From contig OY755183.1 of NCBI GenBank assembly GCA_963576735.1, forward strand, positions 14,527,213 through 14,591,212: a stretch of 64,000 nucleotides of DNA. Direction: 5' to 3'. The stretch's first letter is position 1. Each line of letters begins with the position of its first letter. Of the stretch, positions 44,705-56,454 are shown one piece after another. A program made the position numbers and the translations under genes. This DNA is from Bedellia somnulentella. Lineage: Eukaryota; Arthropoda; Insecta; Lepidoptera; Bedelliidae. Under the pieces are notes generated by a model. It saw only the letters and a program-made list of their open reading frames with translations, did not search any database and was not told the origin of the DNA.

Positions 44705-44954
44705 TGGATGCTGTGTAGTTTCGGCTTAGAATAGCACTACCTCATTTCTTCCGGTGGGTGTACGTAAGAGGCGACTAACGGTATTGGGGCTTTAAGGGAT
44801 TTTTGGGCGATGCAGTTGGAGACCCATCACCAACAACCTTTATTTAACCATCTTTTCCACACTCAATTTTCCAAAAGAGGCTGAGGAATTTTTAATTCCT
44901 TAGCTCTGGCTACCCCTTCTAGGGATTTATAGCCGTGAGTATATGTATGTATGT
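44705..44954 (+). mobile_element. SINE-A, full length, 12-bp target duplication
   Basis: AAGCTTTTAAAA flanks it at 44693-44704 and 44955-44966. Body, hairpin and TATG tail are intact. Confidence 0.9.
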
Positions 44955-45477
44955 AAGCTTTTAAAACCATGACCACATACCATTAAACTCAACATAAAGG
45001 CATTCATTATTTACTTTATGTTCCTTGAATTTACATTTGTCTCGACTTCTGTTACCTCATGCCGAATAAGCTATTAAAATATCAAAACACTTCACGCGTT
45101 ACTTAAAACAATGCCTTCTAATCATACCGTATAATTATTTCTAACTCCAAAATGAGGTCGAGATGTTAATCAATACATTAAAAACCTTTAACTATGGTGT
45201 AGAGTAATTAAGAATTATGCTTCAAAGCGGACTATTAAGTCCAAGTCAGGTGTGAACCGGGCCTATGCTTGGATAGACTAGATTACAAATAATTTACGTT
45301 CAGTTTGGGTAGAATAGATACGGCTGCATTACGTTTTACTAGTTTTTGGGTGCTGATTCTCTGATGTACAGTTTTTTCTGTAGTCACACAAGTGTTTCAT
45401 AGTCAGATCTGGATACAAGTTCGGTCAATATATACAATATTAAACTTATACTAATAAAAAATAAATTTACGACTTTT

Positions 45478-45732
45478 AAGCTTTGTAGTGTTTGCTTAGA
45501 ATAGCACTACGCCATTTCAACCAATTGGTTATCGTAAGAGATGACTAAGGGTATCAGAGCATTAAAAGTTATTTTAGGGCTATGAGGTTGGGAGACCCGA
45601 TCCCCAAAAACCTTTATTTTACTATCTTTTCCCCACTCAATTTCCTAAAGTGCCTAAGGTTTTTTTTATTCCAAAGCTCTGGCTACTCCTTCCAGGGCTG
45701 AACAGCCGTTAGTATATCTATGTATATATGTA
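45478..45732 (+). repeat. SINE-A, full length but diverged
   Basis: All segments are present in order but with many substitutions (TTTGCTTAGAATAGCACTAC; GCTATGAGGTTGGGAGACC). Confidence 0.75.
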
Positions 45733-46070
45733 AATTTACGACATGGAAGTGCCGTTTTGAAAGACGTGAGTCGGATGAAGAAACAAATCATTACTATTCA
45801 GGTCTTACAGCGTATCTAGTAAATGTAGCTTTGATTGGTTAAAGCGTGTATTTCTGTTTACCCGTTCCCGTGAGCGGTTAGGGAAATCCTGGTCTAAGTG
45901 CTTCCCTATACTCCCTAAGGAACCTGAATTCTGAGTGATTTCTACGGCCAGTAGTTTCGGCTTTGGTCACTTTATTTAGTTAACATGGAAAAGTTGTATA
46001 AATCATTATAGCGATGAAAACTAAATATTTGAATAAAGCAAACATGTACATTTAAAATGAATGAAATAAA
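45733..46070. other. Unassigned stretch
   Basis: GC-richer text at 45850-45960 (TTACCCGTTCCCGTGAGCGG) is probably an old repeat; I cannot name it. Confidence 0.25.
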
Positions 46071-46468
46071 ACATAACATAACATAACATAAACGTTCACG
46101 CCGTTTTATCCCCGAAGGGGTTGGCAGAGGTACCAACACTCCTGAACTCACATGGCAAGCGCCATCTAGTTTCCAGAGAAGGTACCCACGTTTTGCTTAG
46201 ACAGTGTACTCACGTGATAGGGGGCAGGCCTATCGCCGTTTTGTACGAATACACTGTCACATGACTAAGTACAACTCAGCCATGTGGGTTTCCTCACGAT
46301 GTTTTCCCTCACCGTTAGCAACCATGATAAATTAACCACACATATGACTTTAGAAAAGACAAATTGGTGTAGGCCCGTCCCAGGATTGGAACTCACGCCC
46401 TTCTGTTTTTCGGGCGGGTGTTCTTACCCACTGGACTATCATGTCGCTATGTGATATGTGATATATAT
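46071..46468 (-). mobile_element. SINE-C, full length, 11-bp direct repeats
   Basis: Four TTATG tail units, hairpin, body and a head with GGGCGGGTGTTCTTACCC. AATGAAATAAA flanks at 46060-46070 and 46469-46479. The right repeat lies about 24 bp past the tRNA-like head, so this copy may include extra 5' sequence. Confidence 0.82.
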
Positions 46469-46669
46469 AATGAAATAAATCAAATGAATAACCATTTCGT
46501 AATAGAGTAAATAATTTATTGTTTTTGGTTCTATGGATTAAGGTTATGTTGAGTTAGATCTAATGACAAGGCAATAAAAATATACATGCATTTATATAAA
46601 TTTTCGTGAGACTAGTAAATCAATCTCTTTTAATATTTTTACGTTGATTTAAAAGAAACAAATATGAAA

Positions 46670-46860
46670 ACTATGACTACTTTTATTTATATTCTCACTT
46701 AAGTCACCATATTCATTTCTAGCAGTGGGCGTTGTTGGAGGCGACAATTGGTTTAGGAGTCTTAAGGTGTTTTTAGGCTGTGTCTGGAGATCCATCAACA
46801 ACATACACCTATATTTTTCGATACACAATTTCCAAAATTCATTTAGCATTTTCATATTCT
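46670..46860 (+). repeat. SINE-A relic
   Basis: GGAGGCGACAATTGG, GCTGTGTCTGGAGATCC. Degenerate. Confidence 0.5.
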
Positions 46861-46890
46861 TCAGCTGCGAGCTTTTGAGCTTTTACGAGT

Positions 46891-47135
46891 AAATACATAC
46901 ATATACTCACGGCTATAAATCCCTAGATGGGGTAGCCAGAGCTAAGGAATGAGAAATTCCTCAGCCACCTTTGGAAAGTTGAGAGAGAAAAGATGGTAAA
47001 ATAAAGGTTGTTGGTGATGGGTGTCCAACCGCATCGTCCAAAAATCCTTTTAAAGCCCAATACCTTTAGTCGCCTCTTACGTACACCCACCGAAAGAAAT
47101 GGGGTAGTGCTATTCTAAGCTGACACTACACAGCT
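46891..47135 (-). mobile_element. SINE-A, full length
   Basis: ACATACATATACTCACGGC to GACACTACACAGC. No clear target duplication. Confidence 0.83.
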
Positions 47136-47333
47136 GGCTATGTATAGGTGGCAAAGAAGGTATTTTTACTATTTAACTACTGCTATTGAAAGTCTATGTA
47201 TGTCTTTAAAGAAAGTTGTTTTCCCACTAGTTTATTAACCGTAACAAAACAAAACAATTATTTTTATCTAATTGAAACACATATTTTATACTGTAGTCAT
47301 ATTATTCATTACAGATACAATCTTAATTGGGTT

Positions 47334-47714
47334 CAACACCTTTTAATTGCTGTATTAAGTAGTATAAAAGTCTCCGTTTTAGTGCTTTTTAGACAGCGTT
47401 CTGATGGTTGTTATTTTGAGCCTATCAGGTAAATCACATAGTCCTTTCTTTATTAAAAAAATATAAAGTATACATACATATATACTCACGGCTATAAATC
47501 CCTAGAAGGGGTAGCCAGAGCTAAGGAATTAGAAATTCCCCAATCACTTTTGGAAGTTATGTGGGGATTAGATGGTGAAATAAAGGTTGTTGGTGATGGG
47601 TCTCCAACCGCATCGCCCAAAAATCCCTTTAAAACCCCAATACCGTTAGTCGCCTTTTACGTACACCCACCGGAAGAAATGGTGTAGTGCTATTCTAAGC
47701 CGGCACTACACAGC
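47334..47714 (-). mobile_element. SINE-A plus shared 3' flank (copy 2)
   Basis: Same unit as 37467-37850: 135 bp of nearly identical sequence joined to the tail of a minus-strand SINE-A (47469-47714). Confidence 0.78.
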
Positions 47715-47734
47715 AACATATACTACACATACAT

Positions 47735-47890
47735 ACATATACTCATGCCATTTTTTCCTATTTAAGTAGGCAGATCCAGTGACTTAGCCACTTTGTACGA
47801 TCCTGGCAAACTCTCTAGCTTCGTTTACATTCATCAATCTTCTCATACATGCTCTTTTATTTTTCATTCTTCGGAGGCCTGATTTGAAAA
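47735..47890 (-). repeat. LINE-B 3' fragment, diverged
   Basis: Tail, GTAGGCAGATCC, and codons of the C-terminus (CATGCTCTTTTATTTTTCAT). Confidence 0.68.
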
Positions 47891-48136
47891 TATAGTCACC
47901 CATTGATTATCATTTGGGTAGGCAGAGACATCGGAAGGCGGAATCATAGCCAATGGGAGGAAAACTAATCATGTACAGAAGATGTTAAATGACAACTACC
48001 TAATGTAATTCCTCTGATATATGATGGTTTTTTTTACATTATGTAAATGACTTTTAGTAGAACTCTTGTATATTTGAAAATGTTTTATTGCTGTTAATAT
48101 CTTGACCTAAATAAGAACGAAGTAAACTTTTAATTT

Positions 48137-48394
48137 GCCGTGTAGTGTCGGCTTAGAATAACACTACCCTATTTCTACCCGTGGGTGATCGTAAGAGGCG
48201 TCTAAGGGTATAGGGGGCTTTTTAAGTGATTTTCGGGCGATGTGGTTGGAGACCCGTCCCCAAAAACATTTATTATAACCATCTTTTCCTATTCAATTTC
48301 CAAAAGTGGCTGAGAAATTTTTCATTCCAAAGCTCTGGCTACCCCGTTAAGGGATTTATAGCCGTGAGTATATGTATGTATGTATGTATGTATG
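48137..48394 (+). mobile_element. SINE-A, full length, 10-bp target duplication
   Basis: ACCCGTGGGTGATCGTAAG subfamily with a tail of six GTAT units. TAAACTTTTA flanks at 48123-48132 and 48395-48404. Confidence 0.85.
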
Positions 48395-48404
48395 TAAACT
48401 TTTA

Positions 48405-49359
48405 TTGAAATCTAAAAAAACAAACACAGGAAACTTGAAGAATCCATAAAAATGGCTTCCTTACTCGCGAAAAAATCAATTTGGTTTCAAACGCATCATA
48501 TTTTCTATGCCACCCCACGCTTTCTGAACGACAAGCAAACAGAGACGAACATATATCACAGTAGCTAGGATAAAGGGGGATGGAAGATAGAAATATAGGG
48601 AAAAAACATGGTTAGGAAAAAATACGTAGGGGTTGAATACAGAAGTGGCACATTAGGTCCCTCCTGGGTTTGACTGAGAAAAATGAATAACAACCAAACA
48701 GGGGAGTAAACTTTTACGAGCATATTCGAAACGCACGGAGATAAGAAAATAGGAACTCTTTTATTTAATCATCTTTTAAGTACATGCTAGAAAAATTGGT
48801 GTTATGTTTCTGAAAGATAATTTATGTTGAATGATTAATTTTCAACTTGAGGAGTAACTAATACATCTATCAAACGTTACTTTAAACTTACATGCATACA
48901 TCTTAATCGCAGATAATATAAGCTTTTTTCTCATTTGAAAATAAAGAAAAAAGAAAGAAAGATAGTATTTATTTATTGCCTAAGGGCACTACTGTGACAA
49001 AATACAAACAATTCACAAATTATAATATAATCATGGTGAAATAAAACAGCTAACAATAACTTGGTCATAACTATCAAAGTGGCTAACTTTTTTTCAGCGA
49101 ACCTATCTTCACCTAACCATTTCATTGAAAAATCTTTTATTTTTTCCTATTATGATTATTATGGCCTCCACGACGTATCCGTTGACGGCGATACCTTGTC
49201 AGTTCCTGAGGTGTGCACGGTAACACTCGCGAAGCCGAACTTGGTCTTAAACAATTATTATTATTTGTAAATTAAACATTTATTTTATGTGCATAACCCA
49301 TCACTGATATATCGAAACTTTTTAAGATATAATACACAGAGATAACTTTTATACTTACT
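48405..49359. other. Unassigned region
   Basis: A GC-richer patch at 49150-49255 (CGACGTATCCGTTGACGGCG; AACACTCGCGAAGCCGAACT) is unlike its surroundings and may be an old retroelement coding remnant. No frame is convincing. Confidence 0.25.
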
Positions 49360-49437
49360 TACTTGTACTCACGACCGTTCATCCCATTGGGGTAGGCAGA
49401 TACTATAGATCGCCACTTTGTACGATCCAGGCAATTC
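49360..49437 (-). repeat. LINE-B 3' fragment
   Basis: TACTTGTACTCACGACC, CATTGGGGTAGGCAGATACT, then cut off. Confidence 0.62.
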
Positions 49438-49734
49438 AATTTTGACACTTCAGTGTTAAACTAATTTTGTAGAAAATACGTATCATCATATTGAAACTCT
49501 GAGCCTAAAACAATTAAATCCTTACTTTTAGAAACAAGCCGTATTTTAGACTATTTTAATATTTTTCTTAATATTAAAATAAATAGATAAATAAATAAAT
49601 AGGCAATAACTTATTCAGTGCCTTCAATGATAATGCCAAAACCTTACAGAACTATCTATCGTTTGACCTAAAGTTAACAAAATAACTATAAATTTTAGTA
49701 AACTATCACACATTTTTAACTACTTTTATTCATG

Positions 49735-49978
49735 TAGTGTCGGCTTAGAATAACACTACCCCATTTCTACCCGTGGGTGATCGTAAGAGGCGACTAACGG
49801 TATTGGGGCTTTTAAGGGATTTTTGGGTGATGCGGTTGGAGAACCATCACCAAAAACCTTTATTTCACCATCTTTTCCCCACGCAACTTCCAAAAGTGGC
49901 TGAGGAATTTATAATTCCTTGGATCTGGCTACCCCTTCTAGGGAATTACAGCCGTGAGTATGTGTATGTATATGTATG
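49735..49978 (+). mobile_element. SINE-A, full length, 11-bp target duplication
   Basis: TTTTATTCATG flanks at 49724-49734 and 49979-49989. The hairpin and TATG tail are intact. Confidence 0.9.
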
Positions 49979-50301
49979 TTTTATTCATGCTTAACTGTAC
50001 TTATATTAACAGGAAATTGGATTTACTGTAAACAATTGTTTATTGGTAAGCTTTTAAGAGCTTTCTATTCTATTTATTACAGATCGTAAGTTTATGAAGT
50101 GGAGAAATGTAACATGAAGTAACTTTGATGCTAGGTAATTTTTCCACTAATATTAATATCAACGTTTTAGGACCTTAGCTTTCCAAGGTAACAAATATAA
50201 GGTAGATTGTACTTTGCTATGTCCTATGTAAAATGTAAGGCTTCTTTCCTGGTTTGTCAAATTTAAGACCCATGCGTATGCCAAAAACCGCGAATATTAA
50301 C

Positions 50302-50546
50302 ATACATACATACATATACGGCTACTAATCCCGAGAAGGGGTAGCCAGAGCTAAGGAATTAGAAATTCCTCAGCCACTTTTGGAAACTTGAGTGGGGAAA
50401 AGATGGTAAAGTAAAGGTTGTTGGGGATGGGTCTCCAACCGCATCACCCAAAAATCCCTTAAAAGCCCCAATACCGTTAGTGGCGTCTTAAGTACAACCA
50501 CCGGAAGAAATGAGGTAGTGCTATTCTAAGCCGACACTACACAGCA
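50302..50546 (-). mobile_element. SINE-A, full length, 9-bp target duplication
   Basis: AATATTAAC flanks at 50293-50301 and 50547-50555. A few bases of the CTCACGGC junction are deleted (ATATACGGCTAC). Confidence 0.87.
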
Positions 50547-50984
50547 AATATTAACTCCGTCAAAAATGATCTATCTACATACTTACATACATTTACACAC
50601 ACCCAGCGTCATCTCCATGAAAAGAATCAAACATACCAACCAACCAACAGCCTATAGAACAGTGAACAAACCTTTGTCAATTGTTCGCGAATGAAAACCA
50701 GAATTTTCATTGTTCTGATTTCCAAGTTCATCAAACAAAGACCCTTCAATCTGAAATGTGGGCCACAAGGTCAATTAAGGGCAAGGTCGTCTTAGTTAAC
50801 TCGGTAGGTATTTAACAGGGAAGCCTCCCCTTAATTTATTCTGTTTAATCAACGCGCGAAATAAATGGGCGCTGATTCTGTCACGGTTATTAGAATTCGC
50901 TAAGCGTTTACTGCGGGGTTTTACTTAGAAATAGGGATTTGGTTGCTTACTCGTATATTTTTTGGTAATTTCAGTGAATTTATG

Positions 50985-51195
50985 CAGTGTAGTCTCGGTT
51001 TAAAATAGCATTGACTCATATTTCTCGAGAGTTTTGTAAAAGTTGACTAAGAGTTTCAGATGCTTTTTATGTGACATTCCAACGATGCAGCTGACGACCC
51101 ATTCTTTAATGTAATCTTGTCGTCACTATACTTCTAATAGTGGCTTCATCATTTCCAATTCTTAATCTCTGACTAACTGTTTCATAGAGTTTACT
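50985..51195 (+). repeat. SINE-A, strongly diverged
   Basis: GTGTAGTCTCGGTTTAAAAT, AACGATGCAGCTGACGACC. Confidence 0.5.
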
Positions 51196-51360
51196 ACGTA
51201 AGTAAAATTTGCAAAATTATACTCACGTAAATATCTGTAATTTGTATCTGTATATTGTACTTTAATTTGTATCAATGGCATATAATATCTTCACTAAAAA
51301 TTATATCCTTAAAACTATGTTAAAACTCATAATAAACACGACGAATTGACATCAATAATT

Positions 51361-51459
51361 TCGATTCCTGCCTGTGTCGAAATTTTTCTTTCCTTTATTT
51401 ATTCCTTATTTATTAGTAATAATCCCCACGTGAGGATTTCATGAACAAAAAGATTTAAA
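51361..51459 (+). mobile_element. SINE-E, 5' truncated
   Basis: It starts in the B box (CGATTCCTGCCTGTGTCG) and runs to the normal 3' end (AACAAAAAGATTTAAAT). ATCAAT precedes and follows, a possible short duplication. Confidence 0.78.
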
Positions 51460-52819
51460 TCAATCATCAAATTGAAAATCTTATAGAAATAAACTAACAA
51501 CCGTTCATTAAAATTCCCGATCCAAAAATAATTGCTATTTATTGTAGATTTCGGACCCCTTCACCATCTGGATAATATTATGAACAACAATATGACAAGT
51601 CATAATGATGCCATTAAGAAAACTGAAACATCTTTTCTTGCGCCACCTGCCTTCGAGGGGAGAAAAGAGTTTTCAATTATTATATTAAACATTTTATTCC
51701 TTTTATTATAGAAAGGATTTACTTTGATATCCCGGTGGGTAAAAAATATGTTTCTGTAATTTTAGTCACAAAATGTTATAAAAAATACATGTGTACTGAA
51801 CCCCTATTATTTATACCCGAACTAAGTTTTAAATAAAAAACATATAACATAATAATAGAACAGAAAACACTTTATTGCACATCAAATATGGAAAAACAAT
51901 TACAAAAACACAGAATGAATTAACAAAAGTACAATTGGCGGTCAGACAACCTTTGAATGGAGAGGTCAACAAATTAGAGTCATGTGAGATAGATGTACAA
52001 CAACATGGTGAAACTGATAACTATGCGTAATAATATATATCTTTTATATTTCGTACAATTTATTATACGAGTATTGTGAATTTACTCGACAATTAATATT
52101 TCTATTCACATCTTAGATTTTACTGCAGTCACAACACAAATTCATACAGAGAGTGCATTTTCACTTCACGTGGAATATTGTGAACAAGAAATTATTGACT
52201 AAAGGTAAAAACGCGTATGATACGTTTTATTTCCCATTAATTATACATGGTTAACATGTTTGACGAGAGAGTCAAATTTCAACCCAGTACCTACGGAAAA
52301 AAATATTACCAAATTGAAATTATTTGAGCTTGTTCTCATGTATAACATAGAATTCACTATTTTTTGTAATTTGTTGGCCTCATAGATGCAGTGTTAATGC
52401 AGATTTTCCGAAAAAAATAGTAAGATTATCAAAAATAATTGATGAGAATTCTCTATGTTCAATGAAATCATTTTCATAGGTACCATTGAATCTCTATTTT
52501 ACTTTTTGCATCTGAGTAACCTAATGTAAACAAACAGAAAAAAATGCGACTCTTAAGCATATAAAATTAAGGTTTAAATTAGCACAACATAAGTAACTCA
52601 TTAAATATCCCCGCCCTTATTTTTACACTGATTTGTCAAGCCCACTAATTGCCCCTTATTTCTGGCGAAAACTCCCTTAATCTTTATTTAGGCTATTCTT
52701 TCTTTATTAACTCGCTTTTTGACTCGTAACAGATCATTCGTTAAATTGACAATGATCTTTTTTCATTTGGAACATCTTTTTACGGCGTTATTTCTCTTAA
52801 ATTTGTATTAAGTGGGATT
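51460..52819. other. AT-rich unique DNA
   Basis: No gene or repeat could be supported. Confidence 0.3.
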
Positions 52820-53000
52820 ACTGCGGGGCAAGCACGAGCAAAAATGGCCATATCGAAATACACACTATCTTATCGAAGTTTTCTATCGATCTCTTTCCCA
52901 AACTGCGAGCACGAGGCGTACTGTTCATAGTACTCGATACAACCATCGAGCCCGTTAAGTGTTATCGAGCTGTGAAAGTTGTTGAATTGAACCATTTGAC
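52820..53000 (+). repeat. GCAAGCACGAG element rich in CGATA words, copy 1
   Basis: It starts CTGCGGGGCAAGCACGAGC and has a second GCGAGCACGAGGC at 52905-52917 in the same orientation. Five CGATA/TATCG words fall within about 150 bp. It is related in its end motif to MITE-D, but the repeated motifs are direct, not inverted. Confidence 0.6.
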
Positions 53001-53294
53001 CGACATTCATAGTTCAATCAATTAAGGCTAGTTACAGACTCTAAAAACCTTCAAAGTCACTTCCAAGTAAACGTTTTGTTGTCTATTATTATTACCCTAG
53101 TAAATTAAAAATACATTGACCGCAGTGAAAAGTCGTGCACACATTCAACTCTTGAATTAGTTGGATAACATTATTGTCAGTAACAGCTTATGATTGAATA
53201 GTTCGGTTGACATGACTGACAGGTGCTTCAACCATCCATATTTTTACATTTTACAATAATAAACAATAATGGCTGCTCATCTCATCGCTAATAG

Positions 53295-53361
53295 TCGTAT
53301 GCTCATTTGAGAATTCTATCGGGGATTATGAACGATTAAGACGAATCTGCAACGAAAAACT
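53295..53361 (+). other. Candidate exon with GTAAGT donor
   Basis: After CGCTAATAG| a segment runs to AAAAACT|GTAAGTATT. One frame is open through it (VCSFENSIGDYERLRRICNE then KL), entering with two nucleotides and leaving with two. Alternatively it is the end of a 5' UTR exon of a gene starting nearby. Confidence 0.25.
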
Positions 53362-54049
53362 GTAAGTATTTAACTCATAGAAACCAATATGATACATCGT
53401 TATGCTGCAAAATGCCGATACTGAAGAAGAGTTGTTAATTTGTGAATTAAAGACCATCAGTTATTTTCCGTTACGAATTCAAGCAGCACTGTGTCCAAGA
53501 AATGTGACGATATAGTCTAAATTAATACGAGATCATATTAAGTCAACCTCAAAGTTATAAAAGAAAACCCGCATATAACGTATATGTACGTTTTCTTGTA
53601 CATAAACTACCTTTTTAAAAAACTACACAAGTCCACTTAGTCATGCAATTTCATAAAATAACAGCCGGTGTGTAAAGTACAGTGGAATTATCATTTATTT
53701 GGAAGGTAAATAAAACAGGTCACAGTGTAATCAAGGCAGCACCCAAAGTATGTTTACATTAATAACAATACAACAGTTTTAAGTTTGGAATAAGCCAACA
53801 AACAAGAAACAAATGAAACTTTTATGGTATTGCTATGTAGGCCTACATTATGTTATTTATTGTAGGCCTAGAATCAGCATTTTCAATACTTTTTTGGACT
53901 TATTAACTAATAAAACCACCAAGGTTGTATTGATTTACATGTACAAGAGTACATATAAAGAGTAGGAAGAATTCTGTAACAACTCATATAGTAATGAGAT
54001 TTGAGATGATGATAATTATTGGCATATAACATATTTATTTGTATATAGG

Positions 54050-54310
54050 GTTCACTTAGAATTAACATTACCACATATTGTTGTATGAGGCAACTAAAAT
54101 TTTGGGCCCTCTTAATGTTTTTTGGGCAATGGCATAATCCATTATGATTTTACCACCAAATTGTTTCAGCTAAATGTATCTATGTAACTGAAAACATATT
54201 TTTTAATATATTTTATTATTGAGTTGCTAATGTTTATTCTGTATAGTGTCGGTTGTTGTTAGAGGCAAAGTCTCTGAAGGATTTCTATTTTTGAGGCTCT
54301 AGGGGTAGGG
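54050..54310 (+). repeat. SINE-A relic
   Basis: CACTTAGAATTAACATTACC, TTTTGGGCAATGGCATAATC. Very old. Confidence 0.4.
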
Positions 54311-54417
54311 TCATTTATTTATTATATTGACATTTTTATTTATTTTCCAAAAAGAAGTAAGAGAAACACTATGATCTCTCGCCAACAATTATCTGTGATA
54401 TTTTCTTTAATTTCAGG

Positions 54418-54470
54418 ATAATGCAGTAGTTAAGATCAAAAAGTTATTGTGATACAAACAAAATAAAAGG
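54418..54470 (+). other. Candidate noncoding exon
   Basis: A good acceptor (TTTTCTTTAATTTCAG) and an AAAAG|GTAAAC donor bound 53 nt that have stops in all useful frames, so if real it is 5' UTR. Confidence 0.22.
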
Positions 54471-54690
54471 TAAACTTTGAATTTAAACTTTTTTAATTAA
54501 AATGTGAATTATTTCTTTCCTTGTAGCTTTAGTATGTCTTAGTTGTCTTTATTTTGCAAATCAAAATCCTCTTATGTTATTTTTTTTACTAATTAAATTA
54601 ATTATTACGTACATAGATTTTACAATACAGTAACATTGAATACATTACACGCTGCGTGAAGGTGCAAAACATAATGTATCAACAGTAATA

Positions 54691-54816
54691 AGAGCATGTA
54701 TGAAAAGATTGATGGATGTAAATGAAGCTAGAGAGGTTTGTCAGGATCATATGAAGTGGCGATCGATAGTCTCTGCCTACCCCAATGGGAACTAATGGTG
54801 TGAGTATATGTATGTA
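54691..54816 (+). repeat. LINE-B 3' end
   Basis: The plus-strand piece encodes the last ~33 codons (ACMKRLMDVNEAREVCQD), then ends SAYPNGN and stop, followed by GTGTGAGTATATGTATGTA. It best shows the LINE 3' end in readable orientation. Confidence 0.8.
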
Positions 54817-54975
54817 ATCAGGCAACTAAGTCCTCTGTCATATGTCAACGACATTCTGTGTTGAATAATGCCACAGAGTATACTTTTCTCTGTGGGTAGC
54901 TCATATTGCCCCACTATAAGTGATGCTTGTAGGCAGTCAAAAAAAATAAAATTTATGGTATTTTTTTTTATTTCA

Positions 54976-55062
54976 GCACATCAAAGTGAAATTGAAAAAA
55001 TGGACAATGGTCAAACATTCAAATACTTTAGAAGACACGGAAAATGTGAAGTTTTATTTTAA
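54976..55062 (+). other. Candidate exon after a strong acceptor
   Basis: TTTTTTTTTATTTCAG| precedes a segment with an ATG (MDNGQTFKYFRRHGK, then CEVLF and stop). A weak donor GTGAAG follows HGK. If the 54418 segment is a UTR exon, this would be the start-codon exon. Family unknown. Confidence 0.25.
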
Positions 55063-55071
55063 TCATTTTAC

Positions 55072-55275
55072 TTGAAAAAGACTAGTATATTTTTTTGTGC
55101 TTTCATTGTTTTATTTTCATCACCTTACATATTAGAAATAAATTATATTGCAGCAGTAGTAATGAATGTACTAATTTTAGCATATGGGCCACCGTTAGGC
55201 TTATTCCGTTTATCCTCCCTAAGGCGGATATTTGGAAAAGCACATCCTTCTATCCACCCTGATTGGGGAGGATAG
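55072..55275 (+). other. 67-codon ORF with a hydrophobic start
   Basis: It encodes MKKTSIFFCAFIVLFSSPYI at the start and ends in a basic/proline tail (GLFRLSSLRRIFGKAHPSIH). The start resembles a signal peptide, but AT-rich DNA gives such stretches by chance. Confidence 0.18.
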
Positions 55276-55554
55276 CCTTAATTCTCATGAACTGCTTCTT
55301 CCGATTTTCTATCCTGCCTACGTACAGTAATTTACAGAAAAAAGACCCTAAGTTGAGATTTGTCACTTTTTGTTAGGAGTTCCTTTCTTGTTATGGTTTC
55401 ATTTGTCACAACGGTCATTTTAAATGGTTTTCATCCTAATACTACTTACTTACTAACCCTACAGGTGCTTACCTGCAATTTTAAGATTATATTATCTAAA
55501 GTATATGAATGTTCACGAAGTTCCTAGAAAATAAGATCCCTTAGAAGTATATTA

Positions 55555-55790
55555 ATGTAAGGTTGTGAGAAATAGTGTGATTTGTGAACGAGTAGGTGTG
55601 AAAGATGACGTAGTATGCAAGATAGAAAAAGGAATGTTAACCTCTTAAAACGTTTCTAGACCAAATAGAAAAAGTTCTAATAAAGTGGGGGGTCCGAAGT
55701 GAGAAGAATAAAAGAGCATGTATGAGAAGAATAATGAATGTATGGGAAACAAGAGAGGTTTGTCAAGATCGTACTAAGTGCAACTCAACC
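55555..55790 (+). repeat. LINE-B fragment, frameshifted
   Basis: GAGAAATAGTGTGATTTGTG, GATAGAAAAAGGAATGTTAA, AAAGAGCATGTATGAGAAG. Several stops. Confidence 0.65.
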
Positions 55791-55799
55791 ATATCGGTC

Positions 55800-55876
55800 T
55801 AGCTAGACACGACTCAGGATTTGAACCCTCATTGTCTGCACGATAAGTAGTGTTCTGCCTACTGAACTATCATGGT
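55800..55876 (-). repeat. SINE-C tRNA-like head fragment
   Basis: CAGGATTTGAACCCTCATTG and GTTCTGCCTACTGAACTATC are the B and A boxes in minus orientation. Confidence 0.65.
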
Positions 55877-55914
55877 TTATATAAAACTTAAAATAGTATA
55901 TTACATGTACATAA

Positions 55915-56010
55915 AACTGTAACTCATGGCTGTAAATCCTGAAATAGGTTTGCCAGGGATTTGAATTTAGAAGTAGCGACTTCTGGGAGTAGAGTGGAGA
56001 AAAATATGAA
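55915..56010 (-). repeat. SINE-A relic
   Basis: ACTCATGGCTGTAAATCC, GTCGGTGATG. Degenerate. Confidence 0.45.
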
Positions 56011-56454
56011 TGGTCGGTGATGCTTGGCTTATTTAACAATTATTTCCTTACCTAACTAAGAGAAATGTCTGAAGATTTTATTTCTAAGCAGGGTTAGGGA
56101 TCTGTAGCTGTGATTATATTATGAATTCTAAGTTATTTTATAATAAAACTAAATTGGAAAATAGGAGAGGAAGAGGAAGAAATTATAACTTTCATGGTTA
56201 TGGACTTTAAAAAGATGTGTGTTTGATGACTTCTTACAGGTTCTCCTCACAACCATACACCTACCGTATGCAAAGTAGATGTGTGTTTTATGTTAAAAGT
56301 TACCATTTATCATTCAAAAAACATAGATTAATCTTTTTATTTTAAAGAAAATGAATACTTTATTTCATAATTTTTATTATATTAAAAAATGAGGTGATTT
56401 ACAATAAAAGTAATAAATTATTCCCTTCTTTAATCCCAAAAACTGATTCTTGAT

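Noticed and set aside
47196..47432. 78-codon ORF sharing its end with a similar ORF on the other strand at 37513
   Set aside because: The similarity comes from the duplicated 135-bp flank of SINE-A, not from a gene.
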